64,000 bases of DNA from Cephalotus follicularis (Eukaryota; Streptophyta; Magnoliopsida; Oxalidales; Cephalotaceae): positions 186,001-250,000 of the forward strand of contig BDDD01002300.1 of NCBI GenBank assembly GCA_001972305.1, read 5' to 3'. The stretch's first letter is position 1, and each line of letters begins with the position of its first letter. A program made the position numbers and the translations under genes. Of the stretch, positions 34,640-48,225 are shown one piece after another. The notes beneath the pieces were generated by a model. It worked only from the letters and a program-made list of their open reading frames with translations, did no database searches and was not told where the DNA came from.

Positions 34640-36109
34640 GTAAGGTTTTGTCTAGAGCTAAAGGTCAACCCGCGAATAGTAACGAGATGACTAACGCAAG
34701 AAAAGATCGTGGTCAAAGAGGAATGGGAATGCACAAGACAATGGAGAAGATAATTCTCTAAACGAGGTGTTGAATCGATCGGCTCAAGTTATTGCTGATA
34801 TAGTAACCACCAAGCGCCTTCTTCAGTAAACCCTAGAGCGGTATACAAGAAATCCAAAGACCTTTTCGGAAATGGTAGATCCTATGGAAGTAAAAGCATG
34901 GATTCAAGGAAATGAAAAGATCTTCAGAGCCTTGAATTGGACGGATCGTTAGAAAGAAGAGTTTTCGATATATACGTTGGAAAGATAAGCAGATCAGTGG
35001 TGGAGCATGATTGAGAGGATAAAGACACGTATGAAAGTAGAAACGATGACGTGGGAAATGTTTAAAGAAATATTTATGGACGAATATTTTCTTCAAACGA
35101 TGAAGGACAAGATGGAAGAGGTCTTCCTTTGATTGGACAAGGTAAGTCCGACTCGGTAGCTCTCTCTACGAGGCGAATTTTGCAATGTTATCTCAATACG
35201 CTACGCGACGGATCAAAGAAGAACGAATAAGTTTTACAAGGGTTTAAAATCCAACATTCGAAGATCGTGGATAACGTAGGAGCCGCAAACCTATGAAGCA
35301 GTGTTGAAGGATGCAATAATCTGAAGTACCAAGCAAAAGCAAACGGACCAAGGACAAGGAAAGAGGAAGGTAGACAAATCCTCTAACTACAACAGCAAGA
35401 AAGGAAGTTCGATGGAGAAAGAAAGGATGGAGCTCAATGACCTAGAGTATCAGTTAGAACATACTCCATAGATGTGGAAGATTCTAATGATGTTGTGACA
35501 GACATGGATTGACTTTCGGCGAATCATGCTAATATTGATTGGAAGAAGGTTAAGTTTTCTATAACAAATCAACCGGAGTATGGCTACCTGAGCGCAAAAG
35601 TCAGTGAACCCCTAAGTTTCATATCAGCAGTCCAAACTAGACGATTGTTGGAAAGCGGCTGCGAAGGTTACCTCGCTTATGTGGTGAACACTAAGGAAGA
35701 AAAGGTGAAATTAGAAGATGTTCACGTTGCTAAAGACTTTACGGGTATGCTTCCCGCATATATACCAGGCATACCACTTGATCGAGAGATAGAGTTTGCA
35801 ATGGACTTAATAATCGAAATGACTCTGATTTCAAAGAATCTCTATCAAGTGAAGCCAATCAAGTTAAAAGGAGTTAAGAATTAGCTGCAAGAGCTTTTGA
35901 ATAAAGGAATTGTCCGACAGAGTGTATCACTATGGGATGCACCGATAATTGAAGAAAGACGGGACAATGAGACTCTGTATCGATTGCCATGGATTAACGA
36001 TTTGTTTGATCAGTTTAAAGATGCTTGAGGATTGACCTTCGATAAGGTTATCATCAAGTAAAGGTTAAGGAGAAAGATGTACCGAAAATTGCTTTTCGAA
36101 CAAAATATG
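34640..36109 (+). pseudogene. gag to RT remnant of D
   Basis: Gag traces at 34870-35130 (EMVDPMEVKAWIQGNEKIF, ADQWWSMIERI). The start of RT is at 35645-35880 (ESGCEGYLAYVVNTKEEKV, IPLDREIEFAMDLIIEM), and further RT traces such as LPWINDLFDQFKDA run to 36109, where E begins. Strongly decayed. Confidence 0.7.
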
Positions 36110-38044
36110 TGTAACGCCCGGTATTTTCGTTCTGTAATATTTCATTTTAAAATGTAATCGTATGCTTGGATTAATGAAAATGTTGGAGATTTCGCCTCAA
36201 TAATGTTAGCAAACCCTAGTTATTGCTTTGGAAGAAAGGAATGTGTGTGTTTAAACCAAAACGGCGTAGTTTTGGGATAAACGCGTCGATGTCTTTGGAA
36301 AGACGTCGACGCCTATGGGAGCAAAGGCGTACGTGAATGCATGTACATGCACGTCGATGTAGGTAAAGACATCGACCCCCACATATAAAAAGGGAAAATA
36401 CATCGACGTCTATGGAAGACATCGAAGTCTTTGAAAAGAATGTCAGTCACGTTATGAACTGACAGAGTAACGTGCAAGAGGGAAGGAGTTAGGATCTTTG
36501 TAGGCGCCTTGAGGCACAGGAAGGAGACGTGTTGATCAGGCACAATGGCCTCCTGACCTGCATGACTGAAGAAGGGTGAAGTAGGTAACAAGTATTACCA
36601 TGCATGCAACCCGCAAAAGAAAACATGAGAAGAAAACAAAATGGAATGCAGAGTTCTGGAAAAGAGGGAGAGAACACGAGAGTATTCATTGAATGCAAGG
36701 AGAAAGAGGATGGGGGGAGGCATCTCCATAAGAACAACCCCCTCCCCACCTCTCTCTCTCGTTGAAAACACCAAAGGAAAGGAAGAGGAGGAAACCAGTG
36801 AGTGGGAGAAAGAGAGAACCACCATTGTTGAGCTTGGTTGGAGCTTGGAACTTGGAGCTGGTGGCTTGCAGCAACGGGAAGGACCTAGAGGCTGCCGGAA
36901 CCAGTTTGGAACGAAAAGGGGTGGACTTTCCAGTTCCTAACATGGAACAACAAGGTAGGGGAAAGTGATGATTCTTATACATGCATTTTGAGTTTTAAGA
37001 TAATGGATGCCATTGATGAATTGCATGTTAATGGGTGAATTGTAATCTCTGGACTTCTGTGATGATTACTGTGAAATACGGAGTAACCATGCATGTGTGA
37101 TTACATGGATATGTGAACTGGTTGTGTAAAGGATGGATTTGATAATGGCTTGGTGTGTTAAAACTGTGGAGAAAACATTCTGGGTTGGATAGACATCGAT
37201 GTCTACATGAAGACGTCGATGCCTTCATGTGAAAATGCGAAAGACATCGATGCTCGAGTAAAGACATCGATGCCTTTTCTGGGAATTATAGAACAGTAAT
37301 GTTATGCCTTCGTGTATGAATGCGAATGTCTTTTGGAAGACATCGATGTCTTTTGGAAGACATCGACGCCTTTTCTGGGTATTGCAGAATAGTAGTGCAT
37401 ACTGTTGTTGGTGAACTGCCCTTGGTGATTGCATGTTTTATCCATGAAATGATGCTCTGGTTACATCCCCTGTTAACCAGTAGCATGCCTTACACCTTGA
37501 GAGAGTGAGATTCGATTATACGGAGGATTAAAGGGTCGGATTCTACGCTTTAGAATCAAGATTCGCGAACTGATACCTCCTGGTATCATAAAGACATCGA
37601 CGTCTTTGGAAAAGCATCGATGTCTTTGATCCAAAAACCCCTACTGTAACATATTGATGGAGTGATGTTTGATATGGAGCAGCGCAAGGAGACTTAAAGA
37701 GAAGACTGAGTTGTTCTTATATTGTCATGTACTGGTTTTGAACAATGATTGTGACTTTTGGATTATTCTAACGCGGTTTATTGTAATGTGGTTTAATTAT
37801 TCGTACTGTATTATCACGCTCCGTTTATGGGCGATCGACAATGTTGTTGGGCTTTATATAAACCTTATGGGTATCATGTAGCATGGGATGCGTGATACAT
37901 ATTTAAATTCAGCTTATTTCATGTTATTGCTTCCGCTATTGAAGGTTTTTTTATTTTATGGATTATTGCATGAGCTGAATTATGTTGCGTTGATTGCCTT
38001 ACCGCTTTAATGTTGTCGTTTCTTGGGAAAAATGGGGTTTGACA
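36110..38044 (+). repeat. 5' LTR of E
   Basis: 1,935 bp, TGTAACGCCCGGTATTTTC to GGGGTTTGACA. AAAGACATCGACGTCTTT-type palindromes are in three groups (36285-36436, 37190-37380, 37590-37630); the copy at 37590-37607 is identical over 18 bases to the one at 6261-6278 in the Copia LTR. It is shorter than solo LTR C, its close relative. Confidence 0.88.
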
Positions 38045-38047
38045 ATG

Positions 38048-38060
38048 TGGTATCAGAGCA
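38048..38060 (+). other. Primer-binding site of E
   Basis: TGGTATCAGAGCA, three bases after the LTR end, complementary to initiator tRNA-Met. The same site follows the F LTR at 53463. Confidence 0.88.
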
Positions 38061-38154
38061 TATTCCATATATGCTTAGCTAGGATACTTTCCTTGGCAAT
38101 CGATAAATTGTTTTCCTAAAGTTTTGACTAACCGTCATCCTTCTTATAGGAACA

Positions 38155-39300
38155 AATTGACCGAAGGAGAACGCGTGCTAGGGCTAGAGCTGTTGAAGCC
38201 AATGACCCTGAGGAAGTGAATATGCCACAAGGAATGGATGTCCCCCAGGATGATAGGGATCCGATGACCCGTATTGCGGATTACTTCCAGCAACAGATGG
38301 CCTTTAATATGGCTAATGCGAAGGAGATGCGCCAGTACTACGCGCAAGCTCGACCGCAACATAGAGCTACCGATCACTGCCCGAGAGAGGATAGTAGTCA
38401 GTTTGGAAGGGACATTGAAAGGTTTATGAGACAGAATCCATCCAGTTTCTGGGGAGAACTTGATGCTACTGTGGCTGAGAGATGGCTGCAGGACTTGGAG
38501 AAAATCTTTGAAGTAATGGACTGTACTGAAACCCAGAAACTGAAATTTGCCGTATGCCGCCTATGGGGTGAGGCCACTCATTGGTGGGAGATGGTCAAGG
38601 CGAAATGGGAATCTTAGAGGCTTAACGGTACTTAGGGAAGATTCCAGGCAGAATGCTTGGAGACATATGTTCCTCGGTTGGAACAAGAGCGCCGAGAGAC
38701 AGAGCTCTTGGAGCTGCGACAAGGGGAAATGACAGTCACCGAGTATCAAGCAAGGTTCATGGAGGTAGCCAGAAACTCACCATATTTGGTAGTTGATGAA
38801 GTGAAGAAGATACGGAGATTTTTGAGGGGTCTGCGACCGGATCTTCGGTCAAGAATCAGAGTTATGGAGTTGGGAACTTTTGTGGAAATTGCTCAGAAGG
38901 CAAGATTGCTGGAGAGCATATCTAATGAAGACCGAGCAGAGAGAGCTCAAGCACAACAGAATAAATAGAGCCCGACGAGACCAGCTTCTTCGAAGTGGCA
39001 AGGCAGTGGTTCTCTAACGAAATCATCAAAGAACAGATCTGGGCAGACTGCCACACAGGGTACTCCTAGCCAAGGGAGTAATGCCGGAACTGGAGCTTGT
39101 TATCACTGTGGTCGTAAAGGCCACTTACAGAAAGATTGCTGGAGGATGAACGGACTGTGTTTGAGGTGTGGGGCATCTGGCCATTCTGTGAGAGATTGCC
39201 CGAAGAGTCAGACTACAGCACCTACTGGACCAGCTAGTAGCAGCGGTGCCGCAGCGGGGCCTTCACAGCTAAGGGACACCAGCGGGGCATTGCGAAAGGT
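38155..39300 (+). pseudogene. gag of E
   Basis: N-terminal RRTRARARAVEANDPEE, then MNMPQGMDVPQDDRDPM and QFGRDIERFMRQNPSSFWGE. The gag domain has AERWLQDLEKIFEVMDCTE, GEATHWWEMVKAKWES, ELRQGEMTVTEYQARFMEVA and RRFLRGLRPDLRSRI. Two CCHC knuckles, CYHCGRKGHLQKDC and CLRCGASGHSVRDC, lie at about 39097-39200. This is the usual two-knuckle layout of Tekay-type gag. Confidence 0.82.
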
Positions 39301-39387
39301 AGAGTTTTTACCCTTTCACAGACAGAGGTTCTGGAGTCTACCTCGGTCGTTGGAGTTACACTGTATATTTATGGTTTTTCTGCTAGA

Positions 39388-42300
39388 GTGTTGATGGACC
39401 CTGGAGCATCACATTCTTTTATTTCTTCACAATTTGCATCATACTTAGGTGTAACACCCGACTGTATGCCATACACCTTGGATGTGAGCACACCTACTGG
39501 AGTTTCCATGTATATAGATACCGTATATAGGAGTTGTGAGATGTCTATGACAGGCATTTCCTTGTATGCAGATTTGATAGTATTGCCCATCCGCGACTTC
39601 GATGTTATTTTGGGGATGGATTGGCTGTCAGCACATCATGCTTACATGGACTGCTACAGCAAGACGGTTGATTTTCGTCTGCCTGATGGTACTGTTTTCC
39701 AGTTTAAGGGAGACAAGGGGTTCTCTACACCGATTATATCCTTTATCCGAGCATCGAGGTATCTCGAGAAAGGATGCGAAGGATATCTTGCTTATGTAAT
39801 TGACCGGAGGAAAGAGAAGAGTCTGAGCCTGGAAGAGATCCCGGTGGTGTGTGAATTTCCAGATGTATTTCCTGATGACTTGGAATCTTTGCCACCGAGA
39901 AGGAATATGGAGTTTGTTATCGATCTTATACCAGGTACAACTCCTATTTCTAAAGCACCGTATAGAATGGCTCCTGTAGAATTGAGGGAACTGAAATCGC
40001 AGTTACAAGATCTGATCGATAAGGGTTTTATTTGACCCAGTGTTTCTCCGTGGGGTGCGCCTGTACTGTTTGTCAAGAAGAAGGACGGGTCGATGAGGCT
40101 CTGCATTGACTACAGAATGATAAACAAGGCAACTATCAATAATAAGTATCCTTTATCCCATATCGAGGATTTGTTCGACCAGCTACAAGGAGCGAGAGTA
40201 TTCTCGAAACTTGACTTGAGGTTAGGCTATCACCAGTTGAGGGTGAGGGAAGGAGATATTGAGAAGACTGCTTTCCGGACAAGGTATGGTCACTACGAGT
40301 TCCTTGTAATGCCTTTGGGTGTTACCAATGCACCGGCTGCGTTCATGTCATTGATGAACGATGTGTTTCGACCGTACCTGGACCAGTTCATCGTTGTGTT
40401 TTTGACGACGTACTAGTGTACTCAAGGAGTGAGGAAGAGCATGCTTGCCATCTGAGGTTGGTTTTGCAGATTCTCTGAGAGCAGCAACTATATGCCAAAT
40501 TCAGTAAGTGTGGATTTTGGCTCGACCGTGTGATCTTCCTTGGTCACATTGTATCTGGAGAGGGTTTGGCGATGGATTCGTCGAAGATAGAGGTAGTACG
40601 AGATTGGCCATAACCGAAGAACGTGACGGAGGTGCGCAGTTTTCTTGGCTTGGCGGGGTATAACAGGAGGTTCATCCAGAACTTTTCAAGGATAGCCGAG
40701 CCCTTGACTAGACCGACCCAGAAGAAGACCTTGTTTGTCTGAGACGAAGATTGTGAAGCTAGTTTCCATGAACTGAAGGATCGGTTGGTTTCCGCTCCTA
40801 TCTTAGCATTACCTGAGGGTAATGAGGGTTTTACAGTCTATAGTGATGCATCAGGTAAGGGCTTGGGTTGCGTGTTGATGCAACGAGGTAGAGTGATCGC
40901 TTATGCTTCGCGGAAGCTAAAGCCATACGAAGAGAATTACCCGACTCACAATCTTGAACTGGCAGCTATTATCTTTGCTCTTCAGAAATGGAGACACTAC
41001 TTGTATGGAACTCAGTTTGAGATCTTTACCGATCATAAGAGCATGATGTCATGACCCGCATCCCACATCAGAAGTGTACCGGGGAGATCCTTGGTATATA
41101 TGTGAAAACACTTCTCAAACTTGTGAGGCACCTTTTGAGGACAAAACCGTGAGAGGCAAAGTGTCACGTGTAGGACACGGGGGCCACCTCTTGAACCCAA
41201 AGCGTACAATACCTCACAAGATTGGGCCGGGTCGTTACACTTGAGGTATCTGTTTTGTCAGGACACACTGAACATGAGACAGCGCAGGTGGGTGGAATTC
41301 TTTAATGATTATGACTGCAGTATCCAGTACCACCCGGGGAAAGCGAATGTAGTAGCTGATGCCTTGAGCCGCAAGGCTATGATTGCCAGTACGATGGTGA
41401 CGCAATGGAACATGTTAGAAGACTTTCAAGAGTGGTCTCCGTTTAATCAGGCACCGGGAATCTTTGTGGCCGACATGCGGGTCCAGCCAGTGTTACTGGA
41501 TCACATCAGGGATGCACAACCACATGATCCGGAGTTGCAACGAATTCGGGAGAACCTGGACTCGGAATCCGATTTTTGAGTGCATGCTGATGGTCTTCTG
41601 AGATATCGGGGACGTGTGTGTCTCCCAGATGAACCAGGGTTGAAGAATGAGTTGCTTCGCGGGGCTCATAAATCTTTGTACAGTATTCATCCTGGTAGCA
41701 CCAAAATGTATCAAGATATGAAGAAGACTTACTGGTGGCCTGGCATGAAGCTCGAAATTGCAGAATATGTCGTGAAGTGTTTGACTTGCCAGAGGGTCAA
41801 AGCCGAACACCAGAGACCGGCAGGACTATTGCAATCATTACCAGTGGCGGAGTGGAAATGGGAACACATCACGATGGATTTTGTTTCTGGATTTCCACTG
41901 ACTAGGCATCGTCATAATACCGTGTGGGTTATTGTTGATAGACTCACCAAATCAGCACACTTTTTGCCTACACATGTCACCGATTCAGCGAGCAAGTTGG
42001 CTTGATTATATGTGAAGGAGATTGTGAGACTACACGGTGTTCCGGTGAGCATCGTTTGTGATAGCGATTCGATCTTCACTTCCAACTTCTGAAAGAGATT
42101 TCAGACAGCCTTCGGAACAAGATTGAATCTCACTACTGCTTTTCACCCTCAAACAGATGGACAGTCTGAGCGTACCATCCAGACCTTGGAGGATATGCTA
42201 CGGGCTTGCATTATTGATTTTACTGGTACTTGGGAGGATCACCTTCCTTTGATAGAGTTCTCTTATAATAACAGCTATCATTCCAGTATCGGCATGGCGC

Positions 42301-42914
42301 CGTTTGAAGCGCTGTATGGGAGGAAGTGCAGATCTCCTGTGTGTTGGGATGAGGTTGGTGAACGATCATTGATTGGGTTGGATTTGGTGGAGGAGACTTC
42401 GGAGAAAGTCAAGTTCATCAAAGAGAAGTTGCTAGCAGCACAGAGTCGGCAGAAGAGCTATGCCGACAGTGTAAAGAGAAGGCCTTTAACCTTCAGTGTG
42501 GGAGATCACGTGTTTTTGAAGGTATCTCCGCGGAAAGGGGTGCAAAGATTCGGGAAGAAGGGCAAGCTAGCGCCACGCTATATTGTTCCTTTTGAGATTA
42601 TGGAGAGAGTTGGGGAGGTAGCTTATTAGCTAGCTTTGCCTCCTACTTTGTCGAGCGTACATGATGTCTTCCATGTATCGATGCTACGAGGTTATATCCG
42701 AGATCCATCGCATGTTCTGGATTATGATTTTGTTACGGTGAGGGATGATCTTTCCTGCGATGAGTCACCTGTGAGAATCTTGGATTGGAAGACACAAGTG
42801 TTGAGGAACCAGACCATTTCAATGGTAAAGGTTCAGTGGCAATTTCATCAGCCGGATGAAGTAACTTGGGAACGTGAGGATGATATCCGAGAACGTTACC
42901 CGCATTTGTTTTAG
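39388..42914 (+). pseudogene. pol of E (PR-RT-RH-IN-chromodomain)
   Basis: Protease active-site region LMDPGASHSFISSQF (39391 on) and FDVILGMDWLSAHHAY. RT starts near 39838 with [35 protein letters not shown] and [20 protein letters not shown]. RNase H has [19 protein letters not shown], is interrupted by the small insert at 41047-41239, and resumes [20 protein letters not shown]. Integrase has [39 protein letters not shown] and HPQTDGQSERTIQTLEDML. The chromodomain-like end reads VQWQFHQPDEVTWERED...PHLF. Several breaks. Confidence 0.88.
41047..41239 (+). mobile_element. 193-bp LTR-like insert (TRIM-like solo LTR)
   Basis: Begins TGTCATGACCCGCATCC and ends GGGTCGTTACA, and splits E's RNase H. 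The flanks are CATGA (41042-41046) and CTTGA (41240-41244), a 5-bp duplication with one difference. It has no coding capacity. TG...CA ends, a 5-bp duplication and this small size fit a solo LTR of a terminal-repeat retrotransposon in miniature; the family is not known to me. Confidence 0.7.
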
Positions 42915-42920
42915 TATTGT

Positions 42921-42959
42921 GTTAATTTCGAGGACGAAATTTCTTGAAGGAAGGGTGTT
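42921..42959 (+). other. Palindrome and PPT before E 3' LTR
   Basis: AATTTCGAGGACGAAATTTC (42923-42942) is an imperfect palindrome seen before the PPT of Tekay-type chromoviruses; GAAGGAAGGGTGTT then leads into the LTR. Related forms precede the F LTR (48237-48253) and the D 3' LTR (about 58890). Confidence 0.75.
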
Positions 42960-43292
42960 TGTAACGCCCGGTATTTTCGTTTTGTAATATTTCATTTTAA
43001 AATGTAATCGTATGCTTGGATCAATGAAAATGTTGGAGATTTCGCCTCAATAATGTTAGCAAACCCTAATTATTGCTTTGGAAGAAAGGAATGTGTGTGT
43101 TTAAACCAAAACAGCGGAGCTTTTGGATAAACGCGTCGATGTCTTTGGAAAGACGTCAACGCCTATGGGAGCAAAGGCGTACGTGAATGCATGTACATGC
43201 ACGTCGATGTAGGTAAAGACATCGACCCCCACGTATAAAAAGGGAAAAGACATTGACGTCTATGGAAGACATCGACGTTTTTGAAAAGAATG
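42960..43292 (+). repeat. E 3' LTR, left piece
   Basis: Matches the first 330 bases of the 5' LTR with about 12 differences by eye. It ends where RT-like sequence begins; the rest of this LTR is at 55352-57578. It includes palindromes at 43133-43280. Confidence 0.8.
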
Positions 43293-44392
43293 TTGGACAA
43301 AATGTTGAACAAGTGTTGAGGCTCTGCATCGACTACAGAATGTTGAACAAAGCAACCATTAAGAACAAATATCCTTTGCCTCACATCGAGGATTTGTTCG
43401 ATCAGTTGCAAGGAGCAAGAGTGTTCTCGAAGCTTGATCTGAGAACGGGATATCACCAGTTACGAGTAAAGGAAGGGGACATTGAGAAAACTGCCTTTCG
43501 GACAAGATACGGTCACTATGAATTCCTGGTGATGCCTTTTGGTGTTACCAATGCACCGGCTGCGTTCATGTCATTGATGAACGATGTGTTCCGACCGTAC
43601 TTGGACCAGTTCGTCGTTGTATTTATTGACGACGTACTCGTATACTCGAAAAGCGAGAAAGAGCGTGCTTCCCACCTGAGGTTGGCTCTACAGATTCTCC
43701 GAGAGCAGCAGCTATATGCCAAATTCATTAAGTATGAGTTTTGGCTTGACCATGTGATCTTTCTCGGTCATATTGTATCTGGGGAAGGTTTGGCGGTGGA
43801 TCCGTCAAAGACAGAGGTGGTACGAGATTGGCCACAACCGAGGAATGTGACGGAGGTGCGCAGTTTTCTTAGCTTGGCTGGATATTACAGAAGGTTTATT
43901 TAGAATTTCTCAAGAATAGTTGTACCTTTGACAAGACTGACCCAGAAGAAGACTTTGTTTGTCTGGGATGATGTTTGCGAAGCCAGTTTCTGTGAGCTAA
44001 AGGATCGGTTGGTTTCCGCTCCTATCTTGACATTACCTGACGGTAATGAGGGCTTTACAGTCTATAGCGATGCATCGGGTAAGGGCTTGGGCTGCGTGCT
44101 GATGCAACGAGGAAAGGTGATTGCATATGCCTCAAGGAAGCTTAAACCGTATGAAGAGAATTACCCGACTCATGACCTTGAGCTTGCAGCTATTATCTTT
44201 GCCCTTCAGAAGTGGAGACACTATCTTTACGGGGCGCAGTTTGAGATCTATACCGATCATAAAAGCTTGAGGTACCTGTTTTGTCAAGATACATTGAACA
44301 TGAGACAACGCAGATGGGTGGAGTTCTTTAACGATTATGACTGCAGTATCCAGTATCACCCGGGGAAAGCGAATGTGGTCGCTGATCCGAGC
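43293..44392 (+). pseudogene. E-type RT and RNase H block inside the E 3' LTR
   Basis: A second chromovirus RT-RNase H segment, close to that of [100 protein letters not shown], ending GKANVVAD. It is joined to LTR sequence on both sides, so it is out of its normal context. Confidence 0.82.
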
Positions 44393-45154
44393 TAATAACC
44401 TGTTGATTACTTAGCCACCGTGCTAGTAACCTGTCGTTGGTTTAGTTGCTATGCTAAACAACTTACTGAGGACTTGCTCCAAAACCATTTGGGTTAAAGC
44501 AAGAGCACGTGACGTTGGGGCCAGGAGGTGGCGACGGTCATGACGACTGGTTTGTCTGGTTCCTTTTTGGGAACATATTTACTGCCTGTGTTGATATAAC
44601 TTATAAGTTATACCTGTACTGTGAGCATGCATATATTTTTATATACAAAGGTATACTATTGAGAAAATACATGTCATGGCTCATCTTTATGCATTCATTC
44701 ATGATATTCCTTATCTTATGATTCGAACTGTATTTATGGATTTGTTCACTTAGCCGAGTGAGGACAAAGGCTAACCCCTACTGTAACAGATTGATGGAGT
44801 AGTCTTGATATGGAGCATGCACGGAGACATAAAGAGAAGGCTTGGATATTCTCTTTTTATATTTTGAGTTGTTGAACATTTATCATAAAATGTATTTGAG
44901 ATTATTTGTAGCATGGTTTACATTGTTATCTCGCACTGATGTATTATTTCACGCTCCGTTTTGGGCGATCAACAGCTGTGTTTGGATTTCGGGCATCACG
45001 TGGTGTGGGATGCGTGATATGTTTTTATGTTCGGCTCATTTAAGATTATTGCTTCCGCTACTGAAAGTTTTAAATTATTGATATTTTCATATGAGCTGGA
45101 TTACCTTATGTTGATTGCTTACCACTTTTTATGCTGGAAAGACAGGGTGTGACA
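44393..45154 (+). repeat. C-type LTR 3' piece inside the patchwork
   Basis: Matches the inner and terminal part of solo LTR C read on the opposite strand (AGCCACCGTGCTAGTAACC, GGCCAGGAGGTGGCGACGG, then CAGGGTGTGACA at its end). Its last base abuts F protease sequence. Confidence 0.8.
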
Positions 45155-48100
45155 TGATTGTTACAACAAGATGATGAAATTTTACCTTCAAGATGGGGCT
45201 GAGTACAATTTTATCAGGGAGAAGAATGTTACTGCTCTGATCATTTCATATACCCGAGCACAGAAGTATCTCAAGCAAGGATGCGAGATCCTATTTGGCG
45301 TATGTGATTGATCATACGAAAGGTACGCCCAGTATTGAACAAGTACCTGTTGTATGTGAATATCCTGATGTGTTTCCAGATGAACTCACTTCGTTGCCAC
45401 CGGAGAGGGATATAGAGTTCAGTATTGAGCTGTTGCCTAGAACTGCTCCTATATCCCGAGCACCATACCGAATGGCTCTTTCCGAGCTGAAGGAGTTGAA
45501 GGTTCAACTACAGGATTATCTTGGCAGGGGCTTTATCAGACAGAGTATATCACCATGGGGAGCACCGGTTTTGTTTGTGAAAAAGAAGGATGGATCGATG
45601 CGGCTATGCATCGACTACAGGCTGTTAAATCAAGTGACGGTGAAGAACAAGTATCCTCTGCCACATATTGAGGAGTTGTTCGACCAATTGCAAGGCTCAA
45701 CTGTATTCTCCAAAATTGACCTAAGAACAGGATATCATCAGTTGAGGATTAGGGAGGGTGATATGGAGAAAACCGCATTTCGAACCAGATATGGGCATTA
45801 CGAATTTTTGATACTGCCGTTTGGTTTGACAAATGCTCCAGCAGCCTTTATGTGTCTAATGAACAGAGTGTTCCAATCTTACCTGGACCAGTTTGTTGTT
45901 ATATTCCTAGATGACATTCTGATCTATTCGAAGAGCATTGAGGAACACATGCATCATTTGAGAATTGTATTGCAGACACTGCGGAAGGAATAGCTATACG
46001 CCAAAATCAGTAAGTGCGAATTTTGGCTGGATCATGTGACTTTCCTAGGTCACATTGTGTCGAGAGAACGATTGTCAGTGGATCCTTCGAAGATAGAGAG
46101 TATTGTGGATTGGCCCCAACCGAGGAACGTTACGGAGGTTCGTAGTTTCTTGGGATTGGCTGGCTATTACCAAAGGTTTATCAAGGGATTTTTGAAACTT
46201 GCTGCACCTTTGACATAGTTGACTCAGAAGAAGTCCAGTTTTGTGTGGGATGATTCTTGTGAGGCAAGTTTCCAAGAGTTGAAGGGTCGGTTAATTTCGG
46301 CTCCAGTGTTGGCATTACCTGAGGGTAATGAGGGGTTTACTGTCTATACTAATGCTTCTGGGAAAGGATTGGGATGCGTTCTTATGCAACATGGTAAGGT
46401 GATTGCATATGCATCAAGGAAGTTGAAGCCGTACGATGAACATTATCCCGTACACGATCTTGAGTTGGCAACTATAGTGTTTGCTTTGCAGAAATGGAGG
46501 CACTACCTCTATGGTGCACAGTTTGAGATTTTTACTGACCATAAGAGTTTAAAATATTTGTTTTCCCAGAAGGAGCTCAACATGAGACAGAGGCGGTGGG
46601 TGGAATTCTTGAATGACTAAAACTGCAACATTCAATACCACCCGGGAAAGGCGAATGTAGTGGCTGATGTGCTAAGTCGCAAGGCAATGATTGCTGGAGC
46701 AATGGTTTCACAATGGAAGCTATTGGAAGAATTTCAGTGATGGAATCCGTTCATGGTTTCCCGAGGAGTTATTGTGGCAAGTCTGAGAGCACAACCGGAA
46801 CTTCTAGAACATATTCTGACTGCTCAGTATAGTGATTCTGAATTGTGGAGTATTTGTGAGAACCTAGGCACTGATTCTGAGTTCTCCATTCATACTGATG
46901 GCATATTGAGGTTCCGAGGGAGAATATGTGTTCCGAATGATGAGGGCATCAGGAATGAGCTACTGCAATAAGCTCACAAATCGAGATACAGTGTTCACCC
47001 AGGAAGTTCCAAGATGTGGCACGACCTGAAAAAGAATTACTGGTGGAGTGGTATGAAGAGAGAAATTGCGGAATATGTAGCAAGATGTTTGACCTGCCAG
47101 AGAGTGAAGGCTGAACATTAGAAACCTGCGGGACTGCTACAATCGCTACCAGTGGTTGAATGGAAATGGGAGCATGTGACCATGGACTTTGTGTCAGGCT
47201 TATCGAGGTCACGAAATCAGCATGAAGCAGTGTGGGTTGTGGTGGACAGACTCACTAAGTCTGCTCACTTTCTTCTGATGAACATGACATATTCTATCGA
47301 GAAGCTTGCTCGATTGTATATCCGGGAGATAGTGAGATTGCATGGAGTGTCGGTCAGTATTGTCTGCGACCGAGATGCTAGATTTATTTCAAGGTTCTGG
47401 AAGAAATTCCAAACAGAAATGGGAACAACCTTGAACTTTAGCACTGCATTCCGCCCACAGACTGACGGACAGTCCGAGCATACTATTTAGATTCTGGAGG
47501 ATATGCTACGGGCTTGCGTGACTGATTTTACTGGGAGTTGGGAGGATCATCTAGCACTGATTGAGTTCTCCTACAACAACAGGTTGCACACCAGCATTGG
47601 AATGGCTCCCTATGAAGCTTTGTATGGAAGAAAGTGTACATCACCTATTTGCTGGGACGAGGTAGGTGAGAGACAAGTGCTTGGACCGGACTTGGTACAA
47701 GAGACCACCGATAAAGTGGAGATGATCAAGAAGAGACTGCTAGCTGCACAAATTCGGCAAAAGAGTTACGCCGATAGCAAAAGGAGGAAGCTAGAATTCG
47801 AGAAGGGGGATCATGTCTTCTTGAAGATCTCGCCTTCGAAAGGGATACACTGTTTTTGCCTCAAAGGGAAATTGGCTCCAAGGTATATTGGACCTTACGA
47901 GATACTGGAGAGAGTGGGGGAGGTAGCCTACCAGATTGCACTACCGCCTAGTTTGTCGGACGTGCATAACGTATTTCATGTCTCTATGCTACGAAAATAC
48001 GTACCCGACCCATCTCACATTTTGAGCTACGACCCTGGATTCATTAGTCCTAGATTGACATGTGAGGAAAGGCCGACAAGGATAGTGGATCGAATGGAAA

Positions 48101-48225
48101 AGGTTCTAAGGTACAAGACCATTCCTATGGTAAAAGTGCTGTGGCGTTTTCACGGAGCGGAGGAAGCTACGTGGGACCGTGAGGACGAAATGAGGGAGAC
48201 ATTTCCCCACTTGTTCGGAATGTAA
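45155..48225 (+). pseudogene. pol of F (end of PR, RT, RH, IN, chromodomain)
   Basis: Protease tail and RT start ([20 protein letters not shown]), [39 protein letters not shown], and the RT active-site box [11 protein letters not shown] near 45905. RNase H from 46219 has [20 protein letters not shown] and [20 protein letters not shown]. Integrase has VSIVCDRDARFISRFWKKF and RPQTDGQSE; the last part of pol has MLRACVTDFTGSWEDHLALI. The chromodomain-like C-terminus has VKVLWRFHGAEEATWDRED and ends at 48225. The order and domains are those of Tekay-type chromoviruses. Confidence 0.87.

Noticed and set aside
36313-36982. Overlapping frames on both strands in the E LTR
   Set aside because: The sequence is LTR, repeated at 55352 on; the frames are not shared between the copies.
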